From Gloeopeniophorella convolvens (Eukaryota > Basidiomycota > Agaricomycetes > Russulales): a stretch of 64,000 bases of DNA. Numbering within the stretch: the stretch's first letter is position 1; the number at the start of each line of letters is the position of its first letter. Shown here piece by piece: positions 23,840 through 34,099 of this stretch. Below the pieces are notes generated by a model that worked only from the letters and a program-made list of their open reading frames with translations, did not search any database and was not told where the DNA came from. The position numbers and the translations under genes were made by a program. The stretch covers positions 62,001 to 126,000 of the forward strand of contig WTXD01000047.1 in assembly GCA_022496205.1 (NCBI GenBank). Reading direction: 5' to 3'.

Positions 23840-26800
23840 TTACGGCGTGACGACGCCGTCAGCACACCGCCGGCACGGCGCCTGCGCCTGCCCGTTCGTC
23901 TGCGTGCGCTCCTCAGCCATGCGCTCGCGCAGCCTCGCAAGCTGGCGCTCCTTGGACACGAACCCGCGCGGGGCACTCGACGTAGAGGGGACGGCGGGAG
24001 CAAGTTTAGAAACAGGGTCTTCCGCTCGCGCGCCGGTCCATGACAGCGGCACGAGACTTGCGAGGCTCTGCAGCGCCGCGAACGGGTTAGAGCTCACTGG
24101 AGGTGCAGCGGCCAGAGGCGTGGTCGTGTGTCTGACACCAACAACGGTAATGAGTATCGTAGCAGACAGCAGGGCGGGTGGACTTACATACTAGGCACGG
24201 GCGCGGCGGTGGCCGGGCGCTTCGCCAGCGCGACGGGCTGGGGGATGAACGTTGGCGCGGGCAGGCGGGTCGCCGAGGCGGGTTGCGGGATGAGCGACGG
24301 ACGTGCAGCGACGCCTTTACGCGGGGGCGTAGTCGGCGAAGACGAAGGGGACGTGCGCAGGGGGAGCCGGCTCTTCGTAGGGGACTCGAACCGCTTAAGC
24401 GCGGTGGCGCGCGGGATAGCGGAGGGAGAGGACGGAGTGCGCGGCCTGGGGAATGTGAACGCAAGGTCGTCCTCTTCAGCTGCAGGCTCGATATACGGAA
24501 CAGGTTTGCGCGGAGTCTTGGCCAGCTCGGGGGATGGGGACGGGGAGCGGGAGCGCACGGAGAAAGGCGGGACGGCAAACGTGAACTTGATGCCGCCCTC
24601 GTCGCGCTCGCCGACGAACTCGCCGTCCGCACTGGGTAACACATGCTCTTCGTCCTCGGGCTCTTCCTCCTCAAGCACGATGCTGAGCCCCTGCTCCTTC
24701 GGCGCTTCCTCAACTTGTGGCTCGGGAGGCACCTCGACCCCAACGTCGGCGGGGATGACAAATGGGGGAAGCACGTCGTCGTCGTCATCGTCATTCGCGG
24801 CGCCAAAGAAGCCGCGCGTGAATGGATTTGCGGAGGTCGAGTCCTGCGTGACGGCCGAAGTAGGTGGCGAGTCGCCCATGTCCTCGAGGCAGCCAAAGAA
24901 GCGGTCAATCTCCTCGGGCACGCGTTGCGGCGACGCGTCTACACTCCTGGCGGGGAACGACCAAGCGCGGGAGAGCGAGGCGGCGCGCTCGTGAGTAGGG
25001 GATGAGACACGCGCAGGGGACGGGGACGGGGACGGCGAAGGGGAGACGGGGAGGAGATGCGCAGTCGAGCGTGGAGGGAGGTCGTCAAACGAGCTGACGG
25101 ACGAGCCATCGTGCGAGCCAAAGCTAGCGTCGCCATCCTCCTCATCATCGTACCCGTGCAATCCGTTATCTTGGTCCGAGTACACCTCTTCATCCTCCTC
25201 TAGCACGGACTTGAGCTCGGCGCCGGCAGGAACAAATCCATCGAGTGACTCGACGTCTGTCGCGGAGCTTAGAGAGTCGATCGACATCATACGGTGTGCA
25301 TGAACGGAGGTAGCGTCAGCTGCGGGAGTGGGGGTGTTGAGCAGGCTCGCTTCGTCCAGTGCGCGCTCAAGCTCCGCGCGACGACGTCGCTCCTCCGCAA
25401 GCTCGGCACGGACGCGCTCAAGCTCCCGCGCAACGTCCTTACCGCGCTCCACCTCCTCCCGCGCGACCCGAAAATCCGCCTGGACAGCCGTGAGTTGCGC
25501 CTGGAGGTTAAGCACCGCGACGTCGTTCTCTTCGGCAGCACGGGTTGCAGCGCGCTTCTCGATCTCGAGCAGGCCAAGCCGCTCGCGCGCAATCCACGCC
25601 TCGCGGCGCTCAGCGTCAACGCGCCGCGCAAGGGTACCCGTCTGCGTTTCGAGGTCGGCTACACGCTTGCGCCAGCCATCGATGTCGCGCTTCAGTTCGT
25701 CGCGTTCGGCCTTGAGATCAACGACGAGACGGAACGTCTCGTCAGTCGGCTCAGTGCCGCCCGAAGAGGTGTCGGAAGCGACAAAAGAGACAGGGCGGGA
25801 GGGCGGCTGACCATGGGTACGAAAGGACAACGTGCGCTCGAGCTCGGCGATACGGGTTACGAGCGCAGCCTGGGATTGGTAGAGAAAGTGCTGCTCATTC
25901 GTGAGTGAAGGTGGGCGGTCCCAGTCGCTCTCGGACCCGGCCGACGCACGGCGTTCGGTGGTGGGGGTGAGCTCTGGGGTAGGGAGACCATGAGAGGACG
26001 GCTTGTACGAGATGCTGCTGCGCTTTCTGGGAACCTCAAACACGTCCGAGGACGTTGAAGAAACGCTGTCGGTCAGCGAAGGCCGGCGAAAAAAAGCGGC
26101 CGATGAGGGAGCGTGGGTCGGAGGAACGATAACGGAACGGCGGCGCATGGCGGCGGCGTTGGAAAGAACATTATCCGAGGACGGCGGCGACGAGACCAAG
26201 CTGGGTGATGTAGTCAGAGTGAGCGACTTGAGGCCAAACGGCTTGCTTGGCGTCGGAGTAGGTGACGGCGTGGGAAGCTCGCCGTTGACAGCGGAGATCA
26301 GGTTGTCCGGGGTCAACGAGAGCGGGCGAAGAGTAAGGCCAGCAGGGCGAGGGCGCGTCGAAGCGGGAGACGGCGACACCAGGACAGAACTAGGCAGAGA
26401 GGGAGTTTTGGTGGAAAACTCATGGGACGCAGAGGATGGTGTCACGGGAGTCTCAGCCTCCTCTTCCTCTTCTTCCTCCTCAACGAGGGTATGAAGCTGA
26501 TCCTTGATGGAAGACGACGCCACACGCGCGCTGAACGAGTCGCGCTTATTGGTGAGACCGACGAGGCCGCTCAAGCTCGAGGTGAAGCCGCCCATCGGGG
26601 GCGGATACGAGGGTTTGCTCGCTGCATTATAAGGACCGTAAGCAAACGATCACCCGGAAGAGAGCCAAGCCTCAGAAGGAGAGAAGGTACGTACGCAACT
26701 CAGAGATCCGCCGCTCAATTTCCGGCGTGTTGAGCTCGGGAATCTCGACGGGGGCAAACGCATCTGAGTTGGGCTTGCCCTCAAGAGCCCAGAGGGCGCG

Positions 26801-27314
26801 GCGGCGGACAGAGTCCTTGTCCCCGAGGTTGATATTGTCATCGCTGTTGGAAGGAGGCAGGGACGGGAGAGCGACGCCCATGACCTCCGCCGACTCGCGG
26901 CGGGTGGACACGGACGAGCGGCGTCTGTGATGGGAGTTCCGCTTAGGCGCTGGCGCGCCTGCGGCCGAAGAAGCCACGGGGTTGGCAGAAACAGAAGGCG
27001 AGAGATCGTGAGCAGAAGCAGAAGTAGAAAGGGAGACAGTAGAGGGAGACGTGGAGAATGAAAGAGAGGGTGAGATGGAGAGGGAGACGTTGCGGGAGTG
27101 CGAGCGCGAGTGGGCGTGCCTCCTGCTCTGGGACGACGGTGCAGCGGGGGCCCCACCGCCGAGTTTGAACGACTCAAACTGGGTAGCATACATCCTCAGC
27201 ACCGCAGCGACGAGCGCAGCACAGAGGAGGACTCACCCTCTTCTTGTCGGCGAGGAACTCATCATCTCTGATCCTGTCGGTGGCTTGTTCGATGCGGTCA
27301 ATGATGGCAGTCAT
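23840..27314 (-). CDS. Large Ser/Pro-rich coiled-coil protein, function unknown
   Basis: Model: complement(join(23840..24131,24188..26621,26695..27178,27237..27314)), 1095 aa. The N-terminal peptide MTAIIDRIEQATDRIRDDEF is followed by FESFKLGG and a Ser/His/Arg-rich stretch, then a helical segment (ELNTPEIERRISEL). The long third exon has disordered Ser/Thr/Pro blocks around a coiled coil at roughly residues 430-620 (heptads rich in Glu, Arg, Leu and Ala). It also contains acidic patches and short basic/Pro repeats with SPTKSRLPLR-type motifs. The C-terminal ~95 residues contain a conserved-looking NPFAALQSLASLVPLSW and end in a CRRC pair. Exon 2 is best joined at the CAG before 27178; the nearer AG would give a 42-nt intron and a frameshift. 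Cytoskeletal or polarity scaffolding is possible but not shown. Confidence 0.78.
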
Positions 27315-27806
27315 TTTTACAAAGCTGGGGTTTTCTTTGGTTTTTTTCCTAGAAAGAACGGCAAGTGCTGGGAGAGCGTGAGGTTTAAAGAAAGGAAGGA
27401 GACCGTCGAGCGGGGACACCAGGCGGGGCACGAGATGGTGGTGGCGACAAAGAGACACGGCGACCGGCCGGCGTTCCCTTTCCAACGCTCAAATCACAAT
27501 CACAAACATCGCACGAGCATCCCCCTTTCCCATCGCCCCCATCACACCATTTCCCGCACTTCCGCCCAGACATCAGACATTCTGGGACATCCGACAGCCA
27601 TGTGAGCACTGAGACAACACACGCCGCCGGGCGCGGGCTAGGCAATGATCAATGATAATTTTGCGGGGCGAGGTGCCACGTGTAAGTCGAACCGGAGTCC
27701 GCCCGCTCCCGGCTCATTGAGATAACGCTCTCGAAGTGCAGACGGGACCCCGCACTGCGACAGCTCCTCCTTTCATATCCCCCACCGCGCCTGAGTGCAG
27801 CACGCA
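27315..27806. promoter_or_regulatory. Divergent promoter region
   Basis: 492 bp separate the start codons of the coiled-coil gene (minus) and the isochorismatase-family gene (plus), so both promoters must lie here. A GATCAATGATAATT stretch at ~27646 is the only notable AT-rich segment. No classical TATA box is clear. Confidence 0.5.
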
Positions 27807-28720
27807 ATGGCCGCCGCAAGAGTAGTCAAACTCGTCCCCGGGCGCACCGCCTTTTTCTTCTGCGACTTGCAGACCCGCTTCCGTATGCACTACCTTCCGT
27901 GACCCGGGTGTCGCTCACGCGTCTTGCAAGAGCCAGCAATCCACGGCTTTGACGCACTCGTCGCGACGGGCAACAAGCTCCTCAAGGTTGCCAAGGTGCG
28001 CCCCTGCCTTCTCGTGCGCAGCGGTCCTTGCTGACTTGACTTGTGCAGGTGCACAATGTCCCCGTGATCGTGACAGAACAGAACCCGCGAGGTCTGGCGC
28101 CACGCGCCGCGTGTACTTACTGGACGCTGCGCCTGCTGACACCGTGGACCGTCCTTCGCAGCCCTCGGGAAGACAGACGGGCGGTTCAACTTTGCGGAGC
28201 TCGGCGCGCTGCACCTCGGCACGATCGATAAGACGCTGTTCTCGATGGCGACGTCCGAGGTGCTCGCACTTATCGAGAAGCACAACTTGAAGTCGCTCGT
28301 CCTCGTGGGAATTGAGGTGCGCAGTCCCCTATCCACTGCGCCGATACGCACTGACGCGGGTCGGGTGACAGTCGCACATCTGCGTGCTACAGTCGACGCT
28401 CGACCTACTCGAGCGTGGGTACGACGTGCACATTCTTGCGGACGGCGTGTCGAGTTGCAATAAAGAGGAGGTACCGTGGGCTCTTGAGCGGATGCGTCAG
28501 GCAGGCGCCCAGATCACGACCAGCGAGAGCCTGCTGTTTCAGCTGCAGAGTACGTCTCCTACCCAGCATATACGGTACTACGCGCTGATGATTGGGTCGA
28601 TGCGTAGTCACGTCCGCGACCCCAAGCTTCAAGGCGTTCGCGCAAGTAATTAAGGAGGAGAAGGATACAACATCACAGACGCTGCAGACATTGTTGCCTG
28701 TCAGGAACGCGGCCTTGTAG
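27807..28720 (+). CDS. Isochorismatase-family cysteine hydrolase (ISOC1/2-like)
   Basis: Model: join(27807..27882,27931..27995,28049..28091,28162..28316,28372..28549,28608..28720), 209 aa. The family triad is present: Asp20 in FFFCDLQ, Lys85 in TIDKTLFSM, and Cys117 in ESHICVLQST. VPVIVTEQNPR and ILADGVSSCN are also typical of the ISOC1/ISOC2 branch. These small alpha/beta enzymes hydrolyse unknown amide or vinyl-ether substrates, and the fungal ones are often cytosolic or mitochondrial. The third intron uses a weak GTCTGG donor, but it is the only one tried that restores PR-ALGKT in frame. The N-terminus shows no clear targeting signal. Confidence 0.88.
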
Positions 28721-29280
28721 ATCGATCGAACCGACCGATGTCGCGTGATTGCTTCTGATCAAGGGACTTCGGAGCGGGGAGAATTGTAAGCATTAGAGGC
28801 TGTATTGAAGTGTGCAACATAGACTATGAATCAAAAGTCGCTCTCAGGGAAACGTTTGATTGGACACAGCACGACGTTGGCGGTGCACAGCGGCGAGGAG
28901 GCGCGGCGGCGGCGGCATCAACAACAGCATCAATATTGAGTTCTGCGACCCAAGAGTATACTGCCATCCCCACATCCCGCCAGCTAGCAACGCTACTGGC
29001 ACCTTCCCATGGGAGTGATGCGGTAAGTGAGTACCCAATGAGCCATAGGCCAGGAAGGTTCGAAGCGTGCAGCGACGAGACCCTTCGAGTCCTATGCGCT
29101 GCTTTCGCGTCACCTTGGAACCCGACCACATGTGTGACAGTTTGGACTATGGCACTGTCAGTACTCCAGTGCGCGCTGCTGGCGACGAAAGTCGTCATTA
29201 CAGAGTTCATGAAGTTCCTTGGTGGTGGGGTTGTGAATCCAAGACTCCGAGCGACTCTTGGGCATCTAGGCCGCCTGAAC
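28721..29280. other. Intergenic spacer before the P450 repeat unit
   Basis: The 3' flank of the isochorismatase-family gene. It contains a GCG/GCA-rich patch (~28900-28925) and no supported gene. Confidence 0.45.
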
Positions 29281-32092
29281 CAGAGTCAATGCGGACGGCT
29301 ATTGCCGGGAGACCTTCCATAGCACTCGGCTTCTTTCTCCCACTGCTTGCTCATCACCGCCGCTTCAATGTGCTATCATCATGACGGCTTCACCCATGAT
29401 CTCGAAGAGTCGAACTCACCCAAACGAGTGAACATATACACACAGGATCATGGTGCTTCGTCGCGGAAGCCCCTGTGTCCACGACCCGAGTTGATGATAG
29501 CACTACGAAAAAGGGGTGCGTCGGACTCTACTTTGGCGTTCGGTCGCGTTAGGCCCTTGGCATCAAGCTTGACTCCCACCTTCCTACTGAACTCGTTGCT
29601 TGAAGGATATTTATGGTCTTTTTAGCGCCTTCCTTCCATGTGACGACTCTATCTCCTGGTTGTTTGTGGTTGTCCCTGCGGGCGGCAGAAGCCATGGACC
29701 GGGTTGGCATACAGGCCGTCTGACCGCGGGAACGTGCACAGCTTATATCAATTCGTCCTTGGGATGCTCATGATGCATGGCTCTACTTCTGTCCCTAGTT
29801 GGTGACGCTATCGCAGTCCTGCTTGTTCTTGCTCTCGCTCGTCTGCTGCGAAAGAAGAGAACACCCCTTCCCCTGCCTCCAGGACCGAAAGGGTGGCCGC
29901 TCATTGGGAACCTACTCGATATCCCGAGCAAGTATTCTGCTCAGACCTACGCTGAATGGGAGAGATTGTATGGTACGCGCGAACGTTATATCCGTCTGCT
30001 TCCTCCCAGCCATTCTAATCTACTAAGGCGGGATTGTCTACGCGAACGCTGCCGGACAACCTCTTATCATCATAAACGATGCCACCATAGCAAATGAGAT
30101 GCTCGACAAGAAGAGTTCTATATATTCCGATCGACCCGCCTCACATATGGCCCGGCTGGCTGGTTGCAATGACATGATTGAGCTCCAAATGAACGGTCGA
30201 ACCTTCAAGCAGATGCGCAAATTCATGCACCAGGCTATCGGCACCCGAAGCGCGCTCAGCAGATATCACGATCTTTTCGAGTCGGAAGTTCGCAAGTTCC
30301 TCCAGGCGATACTCCAGAATCCGGAGGATGTGCGTGAGATCATTCAGCAGTAAGCCGCTCTTCGCGATAATTCTCGGGGTATACTGAGTCCGCTTAGCAC
30401 TGTAGGCGCGACCATTATTTTGACAACATACGGTTATCAAGTCATCAAACAAGGTGACCCAATCGTCCACCTCGGGGAGATGGCCATGTATTACTTCTCG
30501 GTGATGACCGAACCCGGGACATACCTTGTCGACTTCATTCCGGCGTGTCCGTCACATGTGCTGTCTATAACTAAGGGGGGTTATATTGACTGTTCCATGG
30601 GTAGTGAAATACGTGCCCACGTGGTTCCCTGGAGCGGGCTTCAGGAAGACTGCTTCTGACGCGAAGGATTATGTGACGCGCTTTGCAGATGTCCCTTTCC
30701 AATTCACGCTCCGGGAGATGGTGCCCCTTTGATTCCGTCATGTCAATGCTCCTGATGCTGATTCTCTACCCTTCAGGCCGAAGGGACTGCACGTCCTTCG
30801 TTCATTGCCGACACTATGAGAGAGACCACCCTCACCGCTGAAGAAGTTGACTTCCTGAAGTGGAGCGCTGGGAGTTTATTCGGCGGTACGTGTGCATGTC
30901 TTGTAAGTGTATCCGTTGACCCGCCCATACCATTGATCTAGGTGGCATAGACACGGTGCGCCCACTATGCGAAAGCCTTAGTAGTTCATTGACGATGTAT
31001 CGACTAGAGCGTCTCTGTGCTGCGCAGCTTCTTCCTCACGATGACCTTGTTCCCCGAGGCGCAACACAAGGGACAAGAAGAAATCGATCGCGTAATTGGC
31101 GGAGACCGGCTCCCTACTCTCGCCGACCGTGAACACTTGCCATACGTCAGCGCCATCTTCAGCGAGATCCTGCGCTGGGCTACTACTTCGCCTCCAGGTG
31201 ATGCTTGCATTACTTCTTGGAAGCATCACTCAACGTGCTTCGCAGGATTCCCTCACAGAACGTCAGTGTCAGATACCTATCGAGGCTACTTCATCCCAAA
31301 GGACTCTATTGTCGTCACGAACATATGGTAACTACAGAGAAATGCCACTAATCTCCCCTGCGCTGAATCAGGCATACCCAGGCAAATGCTTCACGACCCC
31401 AACGTCTACGCCAATCCCGAAGAATTTTCTCCAGAGAGGTTTCTGGTAACTGAGGGACACCCTGCGGAACCAGATCCTCGAGGATGTGCCTTCGGTTTTG
31501 GGCGGCGGTAGGTTTTTTGCAAGCGCATGGAAGAGCCTCGACCTCACACAATACACGAGCAGCGCCTGTCCTGGTATGTGGGCTTCATATTTTGGTCACG
31601 GACATGTTCAGCTATTTACCGCCGAAATACAGGCATCCTGTTTGCGGACACGACTCTGTGGCTGACAATCGCGATGTCCCTAACCGTGTTCAGTATATCC
31701 AGGGTGATGGAGGACGGTGTGGAGATCACACCTGAGGTGAAGTACTCAAGTGGAAATGTCAGGTAGTCAAGTTTTCGTATTGAAATTGGGGAATACGCTG
31801 ATCGTTTGGGCACACAGTCACCCTGGCGAGTTTCGTTGCGATATCAGGCCACCATCAGCAAGCGCAGAAGCATTGATCCTCCAGTCTCTGTAATACCCAA
31901 CTTACTATGTGCTTCCCTTCCCCGATGTAAGATAGCAACTTTATGGCGCGAGCCCGGTTATAACTTGTTTACATCGCGAGCAACCTGTCACTTTGTATGA
32001 TGCGGTGCACCAGTTACTCCTGGATTTCGCGAAAGAGCACGCTGAAGAGGTCGTTCATCACAAGCGAGTAAGTTCACTGTGGCACAAACCCC
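29281..32092 (+). repeat. Dispersed copy 1 of a ~2.8-kb P450-bearing duplication unit
   Basis: The P450 gene plus ~500 bp upstream and ~200 bp downstream resemble, in reverse orientation, the two units at 45333-48252 and 49533-52437. Shared flank words include GCTTCTTTCTC-CACTGCTTG and CGCTTCAATGTGCTATCATCA upstream, and GCGCGAGCCCGGTTATAAC and GTTTACAT downstream. Because non-coding flanks are shared as well as exons, this is a segmental copy of genomic DNA and not a retrocopy. Confidence 0.85.
29777..31893 (+). CDS. Cytochrome P450 monooxygenase, paralog 1
   Basis: Model: join(29777..29972,30028..30349,30398..30546,30605..30720,30777..30885,30942..30955,31008..31197,31246..31327,31382..31507,31563..31573,31633..31762,31818..31893), 506 aa. 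It has an N-terminal membrane anchor (residues ~3-24), a basic stop RKKR, and the hinge LPLPPGPKGWPLIGN. The I-helix reads FGGGIDTSVS, the K-helix ExxR is Glu355-Arg358, and the heme loop FGFGRRACPG has its axial Cys at 437. All motifs needed for activity are intact. The family resembles ER P450s of the OrdA-like (O-methylsterigmatocystin oxidoreductase) group that are expanded in agaricomycetes; substrates are unknown. Two exons are tiny (14 and 11 nt). It is the only paralog on the plus strand. Confidence 0.92.
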
Positions 32093-32615
32093 AGCGTATG
32101 GGACTGTTGTTCTCCTACCGTGCGGGTGAGCACCATGTCTGCAATATGCCGCTCACAGCTTGTGCTGCGAAATGAGAGTAGCCTAGGTGCAGTGCAATCG
32201 TGCCCTTTGGAACCTGAGGCCTGAGGCCTGAGGATGGGTGCACTAACGGCGGGTCATCAGAATGTCTTGTGTAGCTGTACAGGTTGGTTTTGAACCCCTG
32301 GGAACGACTTCGTGTCAAGATAGATGAATAAGACGGAGAGCTAGCACACTGCTTTCTTGTTTATACGGCGGAAATGTTCTCAGTTCATGTACCTTATCAA
32401 TAGAGAGAACATGGTTCGCGCATGGCATGCGGGCCACGAGCAATGTGCATTGGTCGCTTTGAGGCGGCAGCAGGCGAGCAAGCGCGCCTTGCGCCCAATG
32501 CAAGAATCACATGACGCCGAGACTATGTAAAGCAGCCGCGCGCAGCCCACTCGGGCAACAAACAAACACACCTCTCGACCTCCACCACCACCCCTACTAC
32601 ACCCTCAAGCCCGCA
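32093..32615. other. Intergenic spacer upstream of ATG44
   Basis: This holds the end of the P450 unit's 3' flank and the ATG44 promoter. It includes three exact tandem copies of CCTGAGG at 32213-32233. No gene is supported. Confidence 0.5.
32213..32233 (+). repeat. Three tandem CCTGAGG heptamers
   Basis: The heptamer CCTGAGG is repeated three times without change. A related GGCCTCGAGGCCCGAGGCC run lies at ~48128 in the upstream flank of P450 paralog 2. Confidence 0.7.
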
Positions 32616-33119
32616 ATGCTCGGAACGCTCGCCCACCTCGGCTTCGACGCCCTCCTCATCAGCGCCTTCCTCGCCGGCATCAAGCGCACCACCGGCCTCA
32701 CGTGCGTCTGCGCCTCCTTATCCCGCCGGTAGACAGATTGACTGACGGGGCCGCTGCGTGCGCTGTAGGCCTGCGCTGTCGCAGGTCCCAAACAAGGACA
32801 TTCGCCGTGAGCACTCCTTCCTTGTCTCCTGTCCTGCGCCGACTGCTCACTGCGCGCGGACACAGAGCTCCTCCGCACGTATCTCGAATTCGGTGCGCGC
32901 CTCTGTTATCCGTGATCGCCTGTCCGTGCGCGCTCCTGGCTGACCGGTACCCCCACGCACGCACGCAGGCGAGTACGTCTTTGACTTTGCCGTCGTGGTC
33001 TTTGGGGTGCGTGCCGTCTGCCGTTTTGCCTCGTGCCTCGTGCATGCACGCATGTATGTATAATGCTGATTGTAACCGTTCCGTTGCAGCGCTCGGATTC
33101 CTTCGAGCGGCGGCGCTAG
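32616..33119 (+). CDS. ATG44: Mitofissin (Atg44/DUF1748 family), mitochondrial fission factor
   Basis: Model: join(32616..32701,32769..32806,32866..32892,32969..33006,33090..33119), 72 aa, the same size as yeast Atg44. The protein opens MLGTLAHLGFDALLISAFLA, continues KRTTGLT and NKDIRQLLRTYLEFGEYVFD, and ends RSDSFERRR. This pattern identifies the fungal DUF1748 family (Pfam PF08520), now known as mitofissin. In yeast the protein acts from the intermembrane space to drive mitochondrial fission needed for mitophagy. Five exons of 27-86 nt hide the gene from simple ORF finding. Its 3' end converges on OST2. Confidence 0.9.
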
Positions 33120-33353
33120 GCAGCAGCATCTGCGCCCAGCCCACACTCCCCACAGATGGTGTGCGCCTGCGCCTGATGCCGGCGCACTCGCACTCGCACA
33201 CGTAGATATTTATAGCTCACACGGTCCACGGTCTCCCTTTCGCTCGCTCGCCCGCCTGCTTGTTCCTCAGTGTAATACATCGCACATGCTCATGCTTTCT
33301 CTCCGTATGGAATGTCCATGTCATCGTGCATGCAAAATGAGAGCAGATGCTGC

Positions 33354-33861
33354 TCATCCAAGGAAGTTGAATACAAAGAAATGCAGTACGACGGAGCCGA
33401 CGGTAAAGTCTGCGAACGCCCTGTGTACGACGGTGTGAGCACACGCGAGATACGGGGATGTGTGTAGGAGCGTACCTCTCTGGTGAGACCTCCTTGAAGA
33501 GAACGCGGTTTTCCGAGTTTACTTGCGAGCGCAGCGACGCGGTGAGCACAAACTGGCCGACGGTGCTCGCAAAGCTGCATGCCAACGTGAGCACACGCGC
33601 ATACTGCAACAAGGTAGCACGGCACGGTACGTACCCGGCGAGGAAGGCATTGAAGGGGAAGCTGGTGACGAGGACGCAGTACACGAACTGGGTGACGCCC
33701 GAGAGGATGAGGAAGACGAGGAAGGAGTCAATGAACTTGAGGCGGGAGGGGGTACCGTTAAGGTACGCGGTCCAGAGGGTCTGCACGGCGGTGGGCGCTG
33801 CGGCGGGCGTGTTTGCGGATGAAGGAGCGGCTTTGGCGGAGGTCGCGGATTTGGGCGACAT
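33354..33861 (-). CDS. OST2: Oligosaccharyltransferase subunit Ost2/DAD1
   Basis: Model: complement(join(33354..33420,33476..33861)), 150 aa. After an Ala/Ser/Pro-rich N-terminus (~35 residues) come LKFIDSFLVFLILSGVTQFVYC, GYVPCRATLLQYARVLTL and RSQVNSENRVLFKEVSPERAF, then the ending VVLHFFVFNFLG. This is the whole three-helix DAD1 fold. The protein is an essential ER membrane subunit that stabilises the complex transferring N-glycans to Asn residues. It shares a short promoter with the mitochondrial ribosomal protein gene to its right. Confidence 0.97.
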
Positions 33862-34099
33862 TTTGACGGAGAGAGACAAGTAAGAGTGGGTAGTGATAAT
33901 ATTAGCGCGGTGCGGTTGCGGTCGACGTGTCCGGTGCGAGCGCGGTGCCACCGGTGTCCCGGGTCCCTGCTCCGGGGTCCGCGCCGTCCCAACGCGCCGC
34001 GTCCAAAATTCGCTGGCTTCGGACAACTGTCGACAACTCGTCACTGGGTTTGCTGCTCGGTAGCTTCACTCCTCTGCTCCTGCCACCGCCCTGCACGCC
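33862..34099. promoter_or_regulatory. 238-bp bidirectional promoter (OST2 / RSM26)
   Basis: The two start codons face away from each other with only 238 bp between them. GATAATATTA at ~33895 is the main AT-rich patch near the OST2 side. Co-regulation is possible but inferred only from spacing. Confidence 0.65.

Noticed and set aside
27195..27236. 42-nt intron with acceptor at 27195 in the coiled-coil gene
   Set aside because: Too short for this genome and puts the next exon in a frame that stops at once; the CAG at 27179 gives a 58-nt intron in frame.
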